NCBI GenBank assembly: GCA_949752795.1
Contig: CATKHW010000558.1
Coordinates: forward strand, 372,001 to 436,000
DNA: 64,000 nucleotides
From: Hyperoodon ampullatus
Lineage: Eukaryota > Chordata > Mammalia > Artiodactyla > Ziphiidae
Direction: 5' to 3'
The notes beneath the pieces were generated by a model. It was given only the letters and a program-made list of their open reading frames with translations, was not told the origin of the DNA and did no database searches. The position numbers were made by a program, and so were the translations under genes. Below are positions 12,411 through 25,629 of the stretch, piece by piece (position 1 is the first letter of the stretch; every line of letters begins with the position of its first letter).

Positions 12411-14283
12411 ACTAGTGATGGAACATTGTGATATCAGTGGTGAGAGAGCATTTAGATGAGAAGTTCATGAAGCATTATGATGACAAGGTTTATGGAGCAT
12501 TGTGACGACAAGGTTGTGGAGCACTGTGAAGACAAGTGCATGGCATATTGAGATGACCTGTGTCTTGGAGCATTGTGCTGACAAGAGCATTGAGCATAGT
12601 GATGACAAGGGTCATGGAGCATTGTGCTGACAAAGACATGGAGCATTGTGATGACACGTGTTACAGAGCATTGTGATGACGAGGGAATGGACCATTTTCA
12701 TGACAAAGGTCATAAAGCATTGTGATGACTGGATTCACGGAGCATTATGATGTGAGTGGTCATGGAGCATTGTGATTACAAGGGCATGGTGCATTGTGAT
12801 GACAGGGGCATGGAGCATTGGTCTGACAAGTTTAATGGATTATTGCTATGACAGTGGGCATGGCGCATTGTGATGACAAGGGCATGGAGCATTGTTATGA
12901 CAAGGTCATATAGTATTGTGAAGACAGGTGTCATGGAGCATTGTGATGACATATGTCGTGGTGCATTGTGATGACAACGGCATGGAGTATTGTGATGCCA
13001 AGTGTCATGGAGGATTGTGTTGACAAATGTAATGGAGGATTGTGATGAGAAGACCATAGAGCCTTGTGATGACAAGTCTCATGCAGCATTCTGATGAAAA
13101 GAGGCATGGAGCATTGTGAATACAGGAGCCTTGGAGCATGGTGATGACAAGGGCATGGAGCATTGTGATGAGAAAGCCATGGAGCATTCTGATGACATGC
13201 TTCATGAAGCTTTGTCATGACAAGGGCATGGAGAATTTTTATAACATGGGTCTTGGAGCATTTAATGAAAAGTCCATGTATCATTGTGATGAAAAAGGCA
13301 TGGATCATTGTCATGACAGGGTTCAAGGAGCATACTGATGACAAGTGTCAAGGAGCATTGTGATGACAAAGGTCATGGAGCATTGTGATGTGAAGACCAT
13401 GGATAATTGTGATGAGGAACGTCATGGGGCATTGTGATGACAAGTGTTATGGAACATTGTGATCACAAGGGTTTGGAGCATTGTGATGACAGAGGTCATG
13501 GAGCATTTTGATTTCATTGTGATGACAATAGCATGAAGCTTTATGATGATGGGCATGGTGCATTGTAGTGACAGTGTTCATGGAGAATTGAGATGAAAAG
13601 GGGCATGGAGCCTTGTGATTACAGGGGTCATGGAGCATTGTTATGACAAGGGTCAAGGAGCCCTGTGATGACAACGCCGTGGAATATTGTGATGACAGGG
13701 GTCATGGAGCATTGTTATGACAGGTGTAATGGAGCATTGTGATGACAACGGCATTGAGCATTGGTTTGAAATGTTTCATGGATTATTGTGATGAGAGTGG
13801 GCATGGAGCATTGTGATGACAAGGTCACAGAACACGGTGATTCATGGGTCATGGAGGATTGTAATGAGAAGGGCATGGACCATTGTGATGAGAAGAGCAT
13901 TGAGCATTGTGATGACAAGCGTCATGGAGCTTTGTGATGACAAGGGCAAGGGGCAATGTGATGATAGGGTTCATAGAGCACTGTGATGACAATGGCATGG
14001 AGCATTGTGATGCCAAGGGTCATGGAGCTTTGTGATGACAAAGGTCATGGAGCATTTTGATGACAAGAGCGTTGTGCATTGTGATGAGATGGGCAGGGAG
14101 CATTGTGATGACAGGGTCATGGAGCAATTTGATGAAAAGTGTCGGGGAACATTTTGATGACAGGGGTTATGGAACATTGTGGTGTCAGTGGTCATGGAGC
14201 ATTGTGATGATAAGGGCATGTAGCATTTTGATGACAGGGGTCATGGAACATTGTGATGAAAGGGGTGAGGGAGTATTTTGATG
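12411..14283 (+). repeat. Super-unit copy 6 (member of recent cluster)
   Basis: ACTAGT is at 12,411-12,416 and GATATC at 12,430-12,435. It carries the GACTGGATTCACGG monomer (12,724), D (~12,830), J (~12,923), N (~13,050), P, H (~13,325), C (~13,400), I (13,452), A (~13,505), Q (~13,675), G (~13,830), R (~14,125). It parallels copy 5 at an offset of 1,871-1,872 from J onward. From A to the next B it is the cleanest example of the right half of the super-unit: H to B here is about 960 bp. Confidence 0.8.
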
Positions 14284-17200
14284 ACTAGTGATGGAACATT
14301 GTGATATCAGTGGTGAGAGAGCATTTAGATGAGAAGTGCAAGGAGCATTGTGATGACAAGGTTGTGGAGCATTGTGATGACAAGTGCATGGCATATTGTG
14401 ATGACATGTGTCTTGGAGCATTGTGCTGACAAGCACATGGAGCATTGTGATGACAAGGTCATGGAGCATTCTGCTGACAGAGGCATGCAGCATTGTGATG
14501 ACAAGTGTTACAGAGCACTGTGATGACGAGGGAATGGACCATTGTGATGACAAAGGTCATAAACCATTGTGATGACTGGATTCACAGAGCATTATAATGT
14601 GAGGGGTCATGGAGCATTGTGATTACAAGGGCATGGAGCATTGTGATGACAGGGACATGGAGACTTGGTCTGACATGTTTCATGGATTATTGCTTTGAGG
14701 TTGGGCATGGCACATTGTGATGACAAGGGAATGGAACATTGTTATGACAAGATAATGTAGTATTGTGAAGACAGGTGTCAGGGAGCATTGTGATGACATA
14801 TGTCATAGTGCATTGTGATGAAAATGGCGTGACGAATTATGATGATGGGCATGATGCATTGTGATGACAGGGTTCATGGAGCATTGAGATGAAAAGGGGC
14901 ATGGAGCTTTGTGATTACAGGGGTCTTGGAGCATTGTGATGACAAGGGCATTGAGCAATGTGATGAGAAGGCCATGGAGCATTCTGATGACATGTGTCAT
15001 TGTGCTTTGTGATGACAAGGGCATGCTGCATTGTGACTACAGGGTCTTGGAGCATTGTGATGACAATTGTCATGGAGCATTGTGATGACACAGCTGTAGG
15101 GCATTGTGATGGCAGGGGTCATGGAGCATTGTGATGACAAGGTCATGGAGTATTGTGAAGACAGGTGTCAGGGAGCATTGCCATGACATATGTCATTGTC
15201 CATTGTGATGACAATTTCATGGAGCATTGTGATACCAAGTGTCATGGAAGATTGTGATGACAAATGTAATGGAGCATTTTGATGACAATGGCTTGGAACA
15301 TTGTGATGACAAGGGTCATGGAGCATTGTGATGAGAGGGGTCATGGAGCACTGTGATGACAAGGGTCATGGAGCATTGTGATGAGAAGGTCATGGAGCAT
15401 TGGGCTGAAAATATTCATGGAGTATTGTGATGACAGGGGTCAAGGAGCATTGTGATGACAAGTGTATTGAGCATTGTGATGACAAAGGTCATGGAGCATT
15501 GTGATGAGAAAACCACGGATAATTGTGATGACGAGCGTCATGGGGCCTTGTGATGACAAGTGTTATGGAGCCTTGTGATCACCAGGGTTTGGAGCATGGT
15601 GATGACAGATGTCATGGAGCATTTTGATTTCATTGTGATGACAATAGCATGAAGCATTATGATGATGGGCATGGTGCATTGTGATGACAGGGTTCATTGG
15701 GAATTGAGATGAAAAGTGGCAAGGAGCATTGTGATTAAAGTGGTCTTGGAGCATTATGATGACAAAGGCATTGAGCATTGTGATGAGAAGGCAATGGAGC
15801 ATTCTTATGACATGCGTCATGTACTTTTGTGTTGACAAGGGCATGGAGCTTTGTGAAGACAGTGGCATGGAAAATTGGTGTAACAAGTTTTATGGATTAT
15901 TGTGATGACAGTGGGCATCGCGAATTGTGATGACAAGGGCATGGAGCATTGTGACGCCAAGTGTCATGGAGGATTGTGATGACAAAGGTAATGGAGCATT
16001 GTGATGACAAGGGCTTGGAGCATTGTGATAACAAGGGTCATGGAGCATTGTGATGAAAACGGGCATTGAGAATTTTGATGACAAGGTATGAAGCATTTTG
16101 ATGACAAAGCCATGGATCTTGCTATGACAGGTGTCATGGGACATTTCGATGACAGGTGCATGGAGAATTGTGATGACAAGAGCATGTAAAATTGTGATGA
16201 GAAGTGTCATGGTGCATTTTGATGACAAGAACGTGGAGAATTGTGATGACAAGGGGCATGGAGCATAGTTATGACCAGGGAATGGAGCATTGTGATCGAA
16301 AGACCATGGAGCACTGTGATGAGAAGAAAAATGGATAACTGTGATGACGAGCATCATGGAGCACTGTAATGACAAGGGGCAAGGAGCATTCTGATGACAG
16401 GCGTCATGGAGCATTGTGATGACAGAGGTCATGGAACATTGTGATGACAGGGGTCATGAAGCATTCTGATGATAAGCTTGTGGAGTACTGTGATGACAAT
16501 GGCATGGAGCATTGTGATGAAAAGGGCATGGATCATTGTGATGAAAAATGCATGGAGCCTTTTCATGACAGATTTAAAGGAGCATTCTGACAACAAGTGT
16601 CAGGGAGCATTGTGATGACAAGTGTATTGAGCATTGTGATGAAAATGGTCATGGAGCATTGTGATGACAAGGGCATGTACTATTGTGATGACAGGCATCA
16701 TGGAGCATTGTGATGTCAAGTGTTATGGAACATTGTGATCACAAGTGTTTGGAGCATTGTGATGACAGGTCATGGAACACTCTGGTACATGGGTCATGAA
16801 GGATTGTAATGACAAGGGCATGGAGCATTGTGATGAGAAGGGCATCAAGCATTTTGATGACAAGCGTCTTGGAGCTTTGTGATGACCAGGACATGGAACA
16901 ATGTGATGAGAGGCTTCATGAAGCATTGTGATGACAATGGCATGGAACATTGTGATGCAAAGGGTCATGGAGCTTTGTGATGACAAAGGTCATGGAGCAC
17001 TTTGATGACAAGTGCGTCGTGCATTGTGATTAGAAGGGCAGCGTGTATTGTGATGACAGGGTCATGGAGCAATTTGATGAAAAGTGTCATCGAACATTTT
17101 GATGACAGGGGTTATGGAACATTGTGATGTGAGGGTTCATGGAGCATTTTGATGAAATGGGTTGTGGAGAATTTTGATGACAGGTGTTATGGAACATTGT

Positions 17201-17303
17201 GATGTCAGGGGTCATTGAACATTGTGATGATAAGGGCATGTACCATTGTGATGACAGGGGTCATGGAACATTGTGATGACAGGGGTGAGGGACTATTGTG
17301 ATG
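14284..17303 (+). repeat. Super-unit copy 7, composite
   Basis: ACTAGT is at 14,284-14,289. D (~14,675), J (~14,770), truncated A (14,835), P and a Q derivative (~15,080) repeat the pattern of copy 4. A second J (~15,160) then leads to L (~15,403), a remnant of H, C (~15,515), I (~15,570) and a full A (~15,620). A further jump brings a D variant (~15,890), J tail, E (~16,065), C' (~16,330), H' with HindIII at 16,474, I (~16,735), G (~16,785) and R (~17,070). Three partial super-units are fused within 3,020 bp. Confidence 0.75.
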
Positions 17304-20300
17304 ACTAGTGATGGAACATTGTGATATCAGTGGTGAGAGAGCATTTTGATGAGAAGTGTATGGAGCATTGTGATGACAAGGTTTATGGAGCGTTGTGATG
17401 ACAAGGTTGTGGAGCATTGTGATGACAAGTGCATGACACATTGTTATGACATGTGTTATGGAGCATTGTGCTGATTAGCACATGGAGCATTGTGATGACA
17501 ATGGTCATGGAGCATTGTGCTGAGGAAGGCATGGAGCATTGTGATGACAAGGGTCACGGAGCATTGTGATCAAAAGTTCATGGAGCATTGTTGGTGACAA
17601 AGGTCACAGGGACTTGTGATGAAGAGGGCATGGACCATTGTGATGACAAAGGTCATGAATCATTGTTATGACTGGAGTCAAGGAGGACTGTGATGACAGG
17701 GGTCATGGAGCATTGTGATGAAAAGGGCATGGAGCATTGTTATGACAGGGCCATAGAGCATATCTCTGACAAGTTTTATGGATTATTGTGATGACAGTGG
17801 GCATGGCTATTTGTGATGACAGGGGCATGCAGCATTGTGATGACAAGCTGATACTGTTTTGTGAAGACAGGTGTCAGGGAGCACTGTGATGACATATGCG
17901 GTGGTCCATTGTGATGACAATGGCATGGAGCATTGTGATGCCAAGTGTCATGGAGGATTGTGATGACAAGGGCTTGGAGCATTGTGATGACAAGGGTCAC
18001 GGAGCATTGTGATGAAAAGGGCATGGAGCATTGTGATTACAGGGGTCTTGGAGCATTGTGATGAAAAGGGCATGGATCATTGTGATGGAAAAGGCATGGA
18101 GCCTTGTTATGACAGGGTTCAAGGAACATACTGACGACAAGTGTCAGGGAGCATTGTGATGACAAGTAAATTGAGCATTGTGATGACAGAGGTCATGGGG
18201 CACTGTGATGAGAAAACCATGGATAATTGTGACGACGAGCGTCATGGGGCATTGTGATGACAAGTGTTATGGAACATTGTGATCACAAGAGTTTGGAGCA
18301 TTGTGATGACAGAGTTCATGGAGCATTTTGATTTCATTATGATGACCATAGCATGAAGCATTATGATGATGAGCATGGTGCATTGTGATGACAAGGTTCA
18401 TGGAGCATTGAGATGAAAAGTGGCATGGAGAATTGTGATTAAATTGGTCTTGGAGAATTGTGATGAAAAGGGCATGGAGCATTGTGAAGAGAAGGCAATG
18501 TAGCATTCTGATGACATGCGTCATGGAGCTTTTTGATGACAAGGGCATGGAGCATTGTGATGACAGTGGCATGGAAATTTGGTCTAACAACTTTCATGGA
18601 TTATTGTGATGACAGTGGTCATGGATTATTTTGATGAGAAGAGCATGGAGCATTCTGATGATAAGGTTGTGGAGTATTGTGATGACAATGGCATGGAGCA
18701 TTGTGATGAAAATGTCATGGATCATTGTGATGAAAAATGCATGGAGCCTTTTCATGACAGGTTTCAAGGAGCATTCTGACAACAAGTGTCAGTGAGCATT
18801 GTGATGACAAGTGTATTGAGCATTGTGATGACGATGGTCAAGGAGCATTGTGATGACAATGGCATGGAGTATTGTGATGACAGGCATCATGGATCATTTT
18901 GATGTCAAGGGTTATGGAACATTGTGATCACAAGGTTTTGGAGCATTGTGATGACAGGTCATGGATCATTTTGATTTCAAGGAGCAAGGAGCATTGTGAT
19001 GACAAGGGCATGAAGCAATGTGATCCAAAGTTTCATGGAGGATTTTGATGACAAGCGCATGGGGCTTTGTGATGACAATGTCATGTAGCATTTTGTTGAC
19101 AAAGGCATGGAGCATCGTGATGACAAGTTTCATGGAGCACTGTGAAGACAAGCATCACGGATCATTGTGATTACAGCAGTCATGGAGAATTGGGATGACA
19201 AGGGCACGGATCATTGTGATGACAAGGGTCAGGGAGCATTTTGATGATAAAAGTCCCGGATTATTGTGTTGTAAGGGGTCATGGAGCATTGTGATGACAG
19301 TGGTCATGGAGCATTGTGATGACAGGGGTCATGGAGCATTTTGATGAGAAGTTCATGGAGCATTGTGCTGAAAATGTTCATGGAGTATTGTGATGACAGG
19401 AGTCATGGAGCATTGTGATGACAAGGGAATGGAGCATCGTGATGACAAGATCCTGGAGCATTGTGATGAGAAGACTATGGAGCTTTGTGATGACAAGTCT
19501 CATGGAGCATTCTGATGAAATGGGGCATGGAGTATTGTGATTAAAGGAGCCTTGGAGCATTGTGATGACAAGGGCATGGAGCATTGTGATGAGAAGGCCA
19601 TGGAGCATTCTGATGACATGCGTCATGAAGCACTGTGATGACCAGGGCATGGAGCATTGTGATTACAGGGGTCTTGGAGCATTGTGATGAAAACGGCATG
19701 GATCATTGTGATTAAAAAGGCATGTAGCCTTGTCATGACAGGGCTCAAGGAGTATACTGATGACAAGTGTCAGGGAGCATTGTGATGACCAGTGTATTGA
19801 GCATTGTGATGACAAAGGTCATGAAGCATTGTGATGAGAAGACCGTGGATAATTGTGATGACGAGAGTCATGGGGCGTTGTGAAGACAAGTGTTATGAAC
19901 ATTGTGATCACAAGGGTTTGGAGCATTGTGATGACAGATGTCATGGAGCATTTTGATTTCATTGTGATGACAATAGCATGAATCATTATGATGATGGGCA
20001 TGGTGCATTGTGATGACAGGGTTCATGGAGAATTGAGATGAAAAGGGGCATGGAGAACTGTGATTACAGGGGTCTTGGAGCATTGTGATGACAAGGGCAT
20101 GGATCATTGTGATGAGAAGGCCATGGAGCATTCTGATGACATGCATCATGGAGCTTTGTGATGACAAGGGCATGGAGCATTGTGATTACAGGGTCTTGGA
20201 GCATTGTGATGACAAGTGTCATGGAGCATTGTGATGACAAGGCTGGGAAACATTGTGATGGCAGGGGTCATGGAGCATTGTTATGACAGGGGTAATGGAG

Positions 20301-20925
20301 CATTGTGATTACAAGGGTATGGAGCATTGCTCTGAAAATTTTCATGGATTATTGTGATGAGAGTGGGCATGGCACATTGTGATGACAAGGTCACACAACA
20401 CTGTGTTACATGGGTCATGGAGGATTGTAATGACAAGGGCATGGAGCATTGTGATGAGAAGGGCATCGAGCATTGTGATGAGAAGCATCGTGGAGCTTTG
20501 TGATGACAAGGACATGGAAGCAATGTGATGAGAGGCTTCAGGAAGCACTGTGATGACAATGGAATGGTGCATTGTGATGCCAAGGGTCATGGAGCTTTGT
20601 GATGACAAAGGTCATGGAGCATTTTGTTGACAAGTCCGTGGTGAATTATGATGAGAAGGGCAGGGTGCATTGTGATGACAGGGTCATGGAGCAATTTGAT
20701 GAAAAGGGTCATCGAAAATTTTTATGACAGGGGTTATGGAACATTGTGATGTCAGGGGTCATGGAGCATTGTGATGAAAAGGGTCATGGAGGATTTTGAT
20801 GACAGGGATTATGGAACGTTGTGATATCAGGGGTCATCGAACATTGTGGTGATAAAGGCATTTAGCATTGTGATTACTGGGGTCATGGAACATTGTGATG
20901 ACAGGGGTGTGGGAGTATTGTGATG
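17304..20925 (+). repeat. Super-unit copy 8, long, with K and F
   Basis: ACTAGT is at 17,304-17,309. M (~17,590), D (~17,775) and J (~17,865) are followed by a jump to H (~18,110), C (~18,210), I (~18,275), A (~18,325), P. A second set follows: H' derivative (~18,665), I (~18,925), K (~18,970), F (~19,251), L (~19,363), N (~19,440), P, H (~19,740), C (~19,840), I (~19,897), A (~19,947), P, Q (~20,240), G (~20,395), R (~20,695). K to B is nearly the complete second half of the super-unit. Confidence 0.78.
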
Positions 20926-21340
20926 ACTAGTGATGGAACACTGTGATATCATTGGTGAGAGAGCATTTTGATGAGAAGTGTATGGAGCATTGTGATGACA
21001 ATGTTTATGGAGCGTTTTGATGACAAGGTTGTGGAGCATTGTGATGACAAGCGCGTGGTGCATGGTTATGGCATGTGTTATGGAGCATTGTGCTGACTAG
21101 CGCATGGAGCATTGTGATAAAAAGGGTCATGGAGCATTGTGGTGAGAAAAGCATGGAGCATTGTGATGACAAGGTTCACGGAGCATTGTGATCAAAAGTT
21201 CATGGAACATTGTGGTGACAAAGGTCACAGAGACTTGTGATGACGAGGGCATGGAGCATTTTGATGACAAAGGTCATGAATCATTGTTATGACTGGAGTC
21301 ACGGAGCATTGTGATGACAGGGGTCATGGATCATTGTGAA

Positions 21341-21390
21341 GACAAAGGTCATGGACCATTCTGATGACAAAGGTCATGGACCATTCTGAT
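21341..21390 (+). repeat. Exact single-monomer duplication (25 bp)
   Basis: 21,341-21,365 and 21,366-21,390 are identical, each starting GACAAAGGTCATGG and ending CATTCTGAT. It sits at the M-to-H' deletion junction of super-unit copy 9, just before the HindIII site at 21,394. Confidence 0.9.
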
Positions 21391-22910
21391 GACAAGCTTG
21401 TGGAGTAATATGATGACAATGGCATGGATCACTGTGATGAAAAGGGCATGGAGCATTGTGATGAAAAAGGCATGGAGCTTTTTCATGACAGTGTTCAAGG
21501 AGCATTCTGACGACAAGTGTCTGGGAGCATTGTGATGACAAGTGTATTGAGCATTGTGATGACAAAGGTCATGGAGCATTATGATGACAGGCATCATGGA
21601 GCATTGTGATGACAAGTGTTATGGAACATTGTGACGACAGAAGTCGTGTATCATTTTCATTTCAAGGAGCATGGAGCATTGTGATGACAAGGGCATGAAG
21701 CAATGTGAACCCAAGGTTCATGGAGGATTTTGATGACAATGGGAACGGAGTATTGTGATGACAACCGCATGGAGCATTGTGATGACAAGGTTATGTAGCA
21801 TTTTGCTGACAAATGCATGGAGCATTTTGATGACAAGGGTCATGGAGCATTGTGATGGCAAGCGTCATGGAGCATTGTTTTTACAGGGGTCATGGAGCAT
21901 TGGGATGGCAAAGACATGGTTCATTGTGATGACAAGGGTCATGGAGCATTTTGATGACAAGAGTCCCGCATCATTGTGTTGTCTGGTGTCATGGAGCGTT
22001 GTGATGACAGTGGTCATGGAACATTGTGATGCCAGTAGTCATGGAGCATTGTGATGAGAAGATCATGGAGCATTGGGTTGACAATATTCATTGAGTATTG
22101 TGGTGGCAGGGGTCATGGAGAATTGTGATGACAAGGGAATGGAGCATTGTGATGACAATTCTCATGGAATATTCTGATGAAAAAGGGCATGGAGCATTGT
22201 GATTACAGGGGTCTTGGAGCATTGGTATGACAAGGGCATGGAGCATGGTGATGAAAATACCAGGAGCATTCTGATGACATGTGTCATGGAGCTTTGTGAT
22301 GACAAGTGCATGGAGCATTGTGATTACAGGGGTCTTGGTGCATTCTGATGAAAAGTCCATGGATCATTGTGAGGAAAAAGCTAGGAGCCTTGTCATGACA
22401 GGGTTCAAGGAGCATACTGATGACAAGTGTCAGGGAGCATTGTGATGGCAAAGGTCATGGAGCATTGTGATGAGAAGACCAATGATAATTGTGATGAGGA
22501 GTGTCATGGGGCATTGTGATGACAAGTTTTATGGAACATTGTGATCACAAGGTTTTGGAGCATTGTGATGACAGAGGTCATGGAGCATTTTGATTTCATT
22601 GTGATGACAATAGCATGAAGCTTTATGATGATGGGCATGGTGCATTGTGATGACAGTGTTCACGGAGAATTGAGATGAAAAGGGACATGGAGCCTTGGGA
22701 TTACAGGGGTCTTGGAGTATTGTCATGACAAGGGTCATGGATCCTTGTCATGACAATGCCGTGGTACATTGTGATGGCAGGGCTCATGGAGCATTGTTAT
22801 GACAGGGGTAATTGAGCATTGTGATGACAAGGACATGGATCATTGGTTGAAAATTTTCATGGATTATTGTGATGAGAGTGGTCATGGAGCATTGTGATGA
22901 CAAGGACACA

Positions 22911-23102
22911 GAACACGGTGATACACGGGTTATGGAGGATTGTAATGACAAGGGCATGGATCATTTTGATGAGAAAGGCACCGGGCTTTGTGATGACAAG
23001 GGCCCAGAACACGGTGATACATGGGTTATGGAGGATTGTTATGACAAGGGCATAGATCATTGTGATGAGAAAGCCATCGAGCATTGTGATGACAAGCGTC
23101 AT
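22911..23102 (+). repeat. 96-bp duplication of block G
   Basis: GAACACGGTGATACA starts at 22,911 and again at 23,007. The two 96-bp stretches (four 24-bp monomers) are similar but diverged, mostly toward their 3' ends. Every other complete G in the window is single. Confidence 0.8.
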
Positions 23103-23435
23103 GGAGGTTTGTGATGACAAGGGCAAGGAGCAATGTGATGATAGGGTTCATGGAACATTGTGATGACAAAGGCATGGAGCATTGTGATGCCAAGGGTCAT
23201 GGAGATTTGTGAGGACAAATGTCTACGAGCATTTTGATGACAAGAGCATTGTGCATTGTGATGAGAAGGGCAGGGAGCATTGTCATGACAGGATCATGGA
23301 GCAATTTGATGAAAAGGGTCAGGGAACATTTTGATGTCAGTGGTCATGGAGCCTTGTGATGATAAGCACATGTAGCATTTTGATGACAGGGGTCATGGAA
23401 CATTGTGATGAAAGGGGTGAGGGATTATTATGATG

Positions 23436-25629
23436 ACTAGTGATGGAACATTGTGATATCTGTGGTGAGAGAGCATTTAGATGAGAAGTGCATGGAGAAT
23501 TGTGATGACAATGTTTATGGAGCATTTTGATGATAAGGTTGTGGAGCATTTTGATGACAAGTGCATGGCATATTGTGATGACTTGTTTCTTGGAGCATTG
23601 TGCTGACAAGCGCATGGAGCCTTGTGATGACAACGACCATCTAGCATTGTGCTGACAAAGGCATGGAGCATTGTGATGACACGTGTTACAGAGCATTGTG
23701 ATGACGAGGGAATGGACCATTGTGATGACAAAGATCATAAATCATTGTGATGACTGGATTCATGGACCATTATGATGTGAGGGGTCATGGAGCATTGTGA
23801 TTACAAGGGCATGGAGCATTGGAATGACAGGGGCATGGAGCATTGGTCTGACAAGTTTCATGGATTATTGCTATGACAGTGGGCGTGTCGCATTGTGATG
23901 ACAAGGGAATGGAGCATTGTTATGACAACGTCATGTAGTATTGTGAAGACAGGTGTCAGGGAACATTGTGATGACATATGTCAGGGTGCATTGTGATGAC
24001 AATGGCATGGAGCATTGTGATGCCAAGTGTCATGGAGCATTGTGATGACAAATGTAATGGAGCATTGTGATGAGAAGACCATAGAGCCTTGTGATGACAA
24101 GTCTCATGGAGCATTCTGATGAAAAGGGGCATGGAGCATTGTGATTACAGGGGTCTTGGAGAATTGAGATGACAAGGGCATGGAGCATTGTGATGAGAAG
24201 GCCATGGAGCATTCCGATTACATTCATCATGGAGTTTTGTGAAGACAAGGGCATGGAGCATTGTGAAAACCGGGGTTTTGGAGCATTGTGATGAAAAGGG
24301 CATGGATCATTGTGATAAAAAGGCATGGAGCCTTGTCATGACAGGGTTCAAGGAGCATACTGACGACAGGTGTCAGGGACCATTATGATGACATGAGTAT
24401 TGAGCATTGTGATGACAAATGTCATGGAGCATTGTGATGAGAAGACCATGGATAATTGTGATGACGAGCATCATGGGGCGTTGTTATGACAAGTGTTATG
24501 GAATATCGTGATCACAAGTGTTTGGAGCATTGTGATGACATAGGTGATGGAGCATTTTGATTTCATTGTGTTGACAATAGCATGAAGCATTATGATGATG
24601 GGCATGGTGCATGGTGATGACAAGGGTCATGGATCCTTGTGATGACAAGGACATGGAACATCGTGATGACAGTGGTCATGGAGCATTGTTATGACTGGGG
24701 TAATTGAGTATTGTGATGGCAAGGGTATGGAGCATTGTGATGAGAAAGCCATGGAGCATTCTGATGACATGTGTCATGGAGCTTTGAGATGACAAAGGCA
24801 TGGAGCCTTGTGATTACAGGGGTGTTGGATCATTGTGATGACAAGGGTTATGGAGCCTTGTGATAACAAGGCCGTGGATCATATTGATGGCAGGGGTAAT
24901 GGAGCATTGTCATGACAGGGGTAATGGATCATTGTGATTACAATTGTATGGAGCATTGGTCTGAAAATTTTCATGGATTATTGTGATGAGAGTGGGCATG
25001 GAGCATTGTGATGACAAGGTCACACAACACTGTGTTACATGGGTCATGGAGGTTTGTAATGACAAGGGCATGGAGCATTGTGATGAGAAGGGCATCGAGC
25101 GTTTTGATGAGAAGCATCGTGGAGCTTTGTGATGACAAGGACATGGAAGCAATGTGATGACAGGCTTCAGGAAGCACTGTGATGACAATGGCATGGAGCT
25201 TTGTGATGCCAAGGGTCATGGAGTTTTGTGATGACAAAGGTAATGGAGCATTTTGTTGACAAGTGTGTGGTGCATTGTAATGAGAAGGGCAGGGTGCATA
25301 GTGATGACAGGGTCATGGAACAATTTGATGAAAATGGTCATCGAACATTTTGATGACAGGGGTTATGGAACATTGTGATGTCAGGGGTCATGGAGCATTG
25401 TGATGAAAAGGGTCAGGGAGCATTTTGATGACAGGGATTATGGAACATTGTGATGTCAGCGGTCATGGAGCATTGTGATGAAAAGGGTCAGGGAGCATTT
25501 TGATGACAGGGATTATGGAACGTTGTGCTGTCAGGGGTCATCGAACATTGTGGTGATAAGGGCATGTAGCATTGTGATTTCAGGGGCCATGGAACATTGT
25601 GTTGACAGGGGTGACGGAGTATTGTGATG
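23436..25629 (+). repeat. Super-unit copy 10
   Basis: ACTAGT is at 23,436-23,441. A GACTGGATTCATGG monomer (~23,748), D (~23,855) and J (~23,945) lead to N (~24,085), P, H (~24,345), C (~24,445), I (~24,510) and A (~24,554). Q (~24,645), a second Q-like stretch (~24,870), G (~25,025) and R (~25,315) follow. The G-R part matches 20.28-20.9 kb at offset 4,629. The R lead-in is expanded by a 75-bp duplication listed separately. Block A does not occur again until 31,951. Confidence 0.77.
25363..25512 (+). repeat. 75-bp (three-monomer) tandem duplication of the R lead-in
   Basis: 25,363-25,437 and 25,438-25,512 both start TTATGGAACATTGTGATGTC and differ at one base that I can see (CAGGGG versus CAGCGG). 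The matching stretch near 20.75-20.85 kb has a single copy, which accounts exactly for the offset change from 4,629 to 4,704. Confidence 0.9.

Larger units (their letters stand above)
20926..23435 (+). repeat. Super-unit copy 9
   Basis: ACTAGT is at 20,926-20,931. M (~21,215) leads directly into a doubled 25-bp monomer and H' (HindIII at 21,394), so D, J and E are deleted. K is near 21,655, F near 21,961 (GAGTCCCGC), L near 22,075 (GGGTTGACAATATTC), then P, H (~22,395), C (~22,475), I (~22,540), A (~22,585), Q (~22,755). G is present twice (22,911 and 23,007; listed separately). R is near 23,305. H' through L matches 29.9-30.9 kb. Confidence 0.77.

Noticed and set aside
13138..13338. Plus-strand ORFs of the WSIVMT/EHCDDK type
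   Set aside because: These are two of the three plus-strand readings of the 24-bp monomer; they are short and track unit length, not selection.
15890..16432. Longest minus-strand ORF (180 residues) as a possible repetitive protein gene
   Set aside because: It consists only of frame-rotated monomer translations (MLHALVIT, HHNAP, SSQCSM) and ends at the usual frame-rotation TGA. Paralogous stretches elsewhere have shifted frames, and nothing resembles a signal peptide, domain or splice structure.
8550..22625. AAGCTT sites inside block A and CATGAAGCTT monomers as functional sites
   Set aside because: They arise from single-base changes (GCATT to GCTTT) shared by duplicated copies; useful as markers only.
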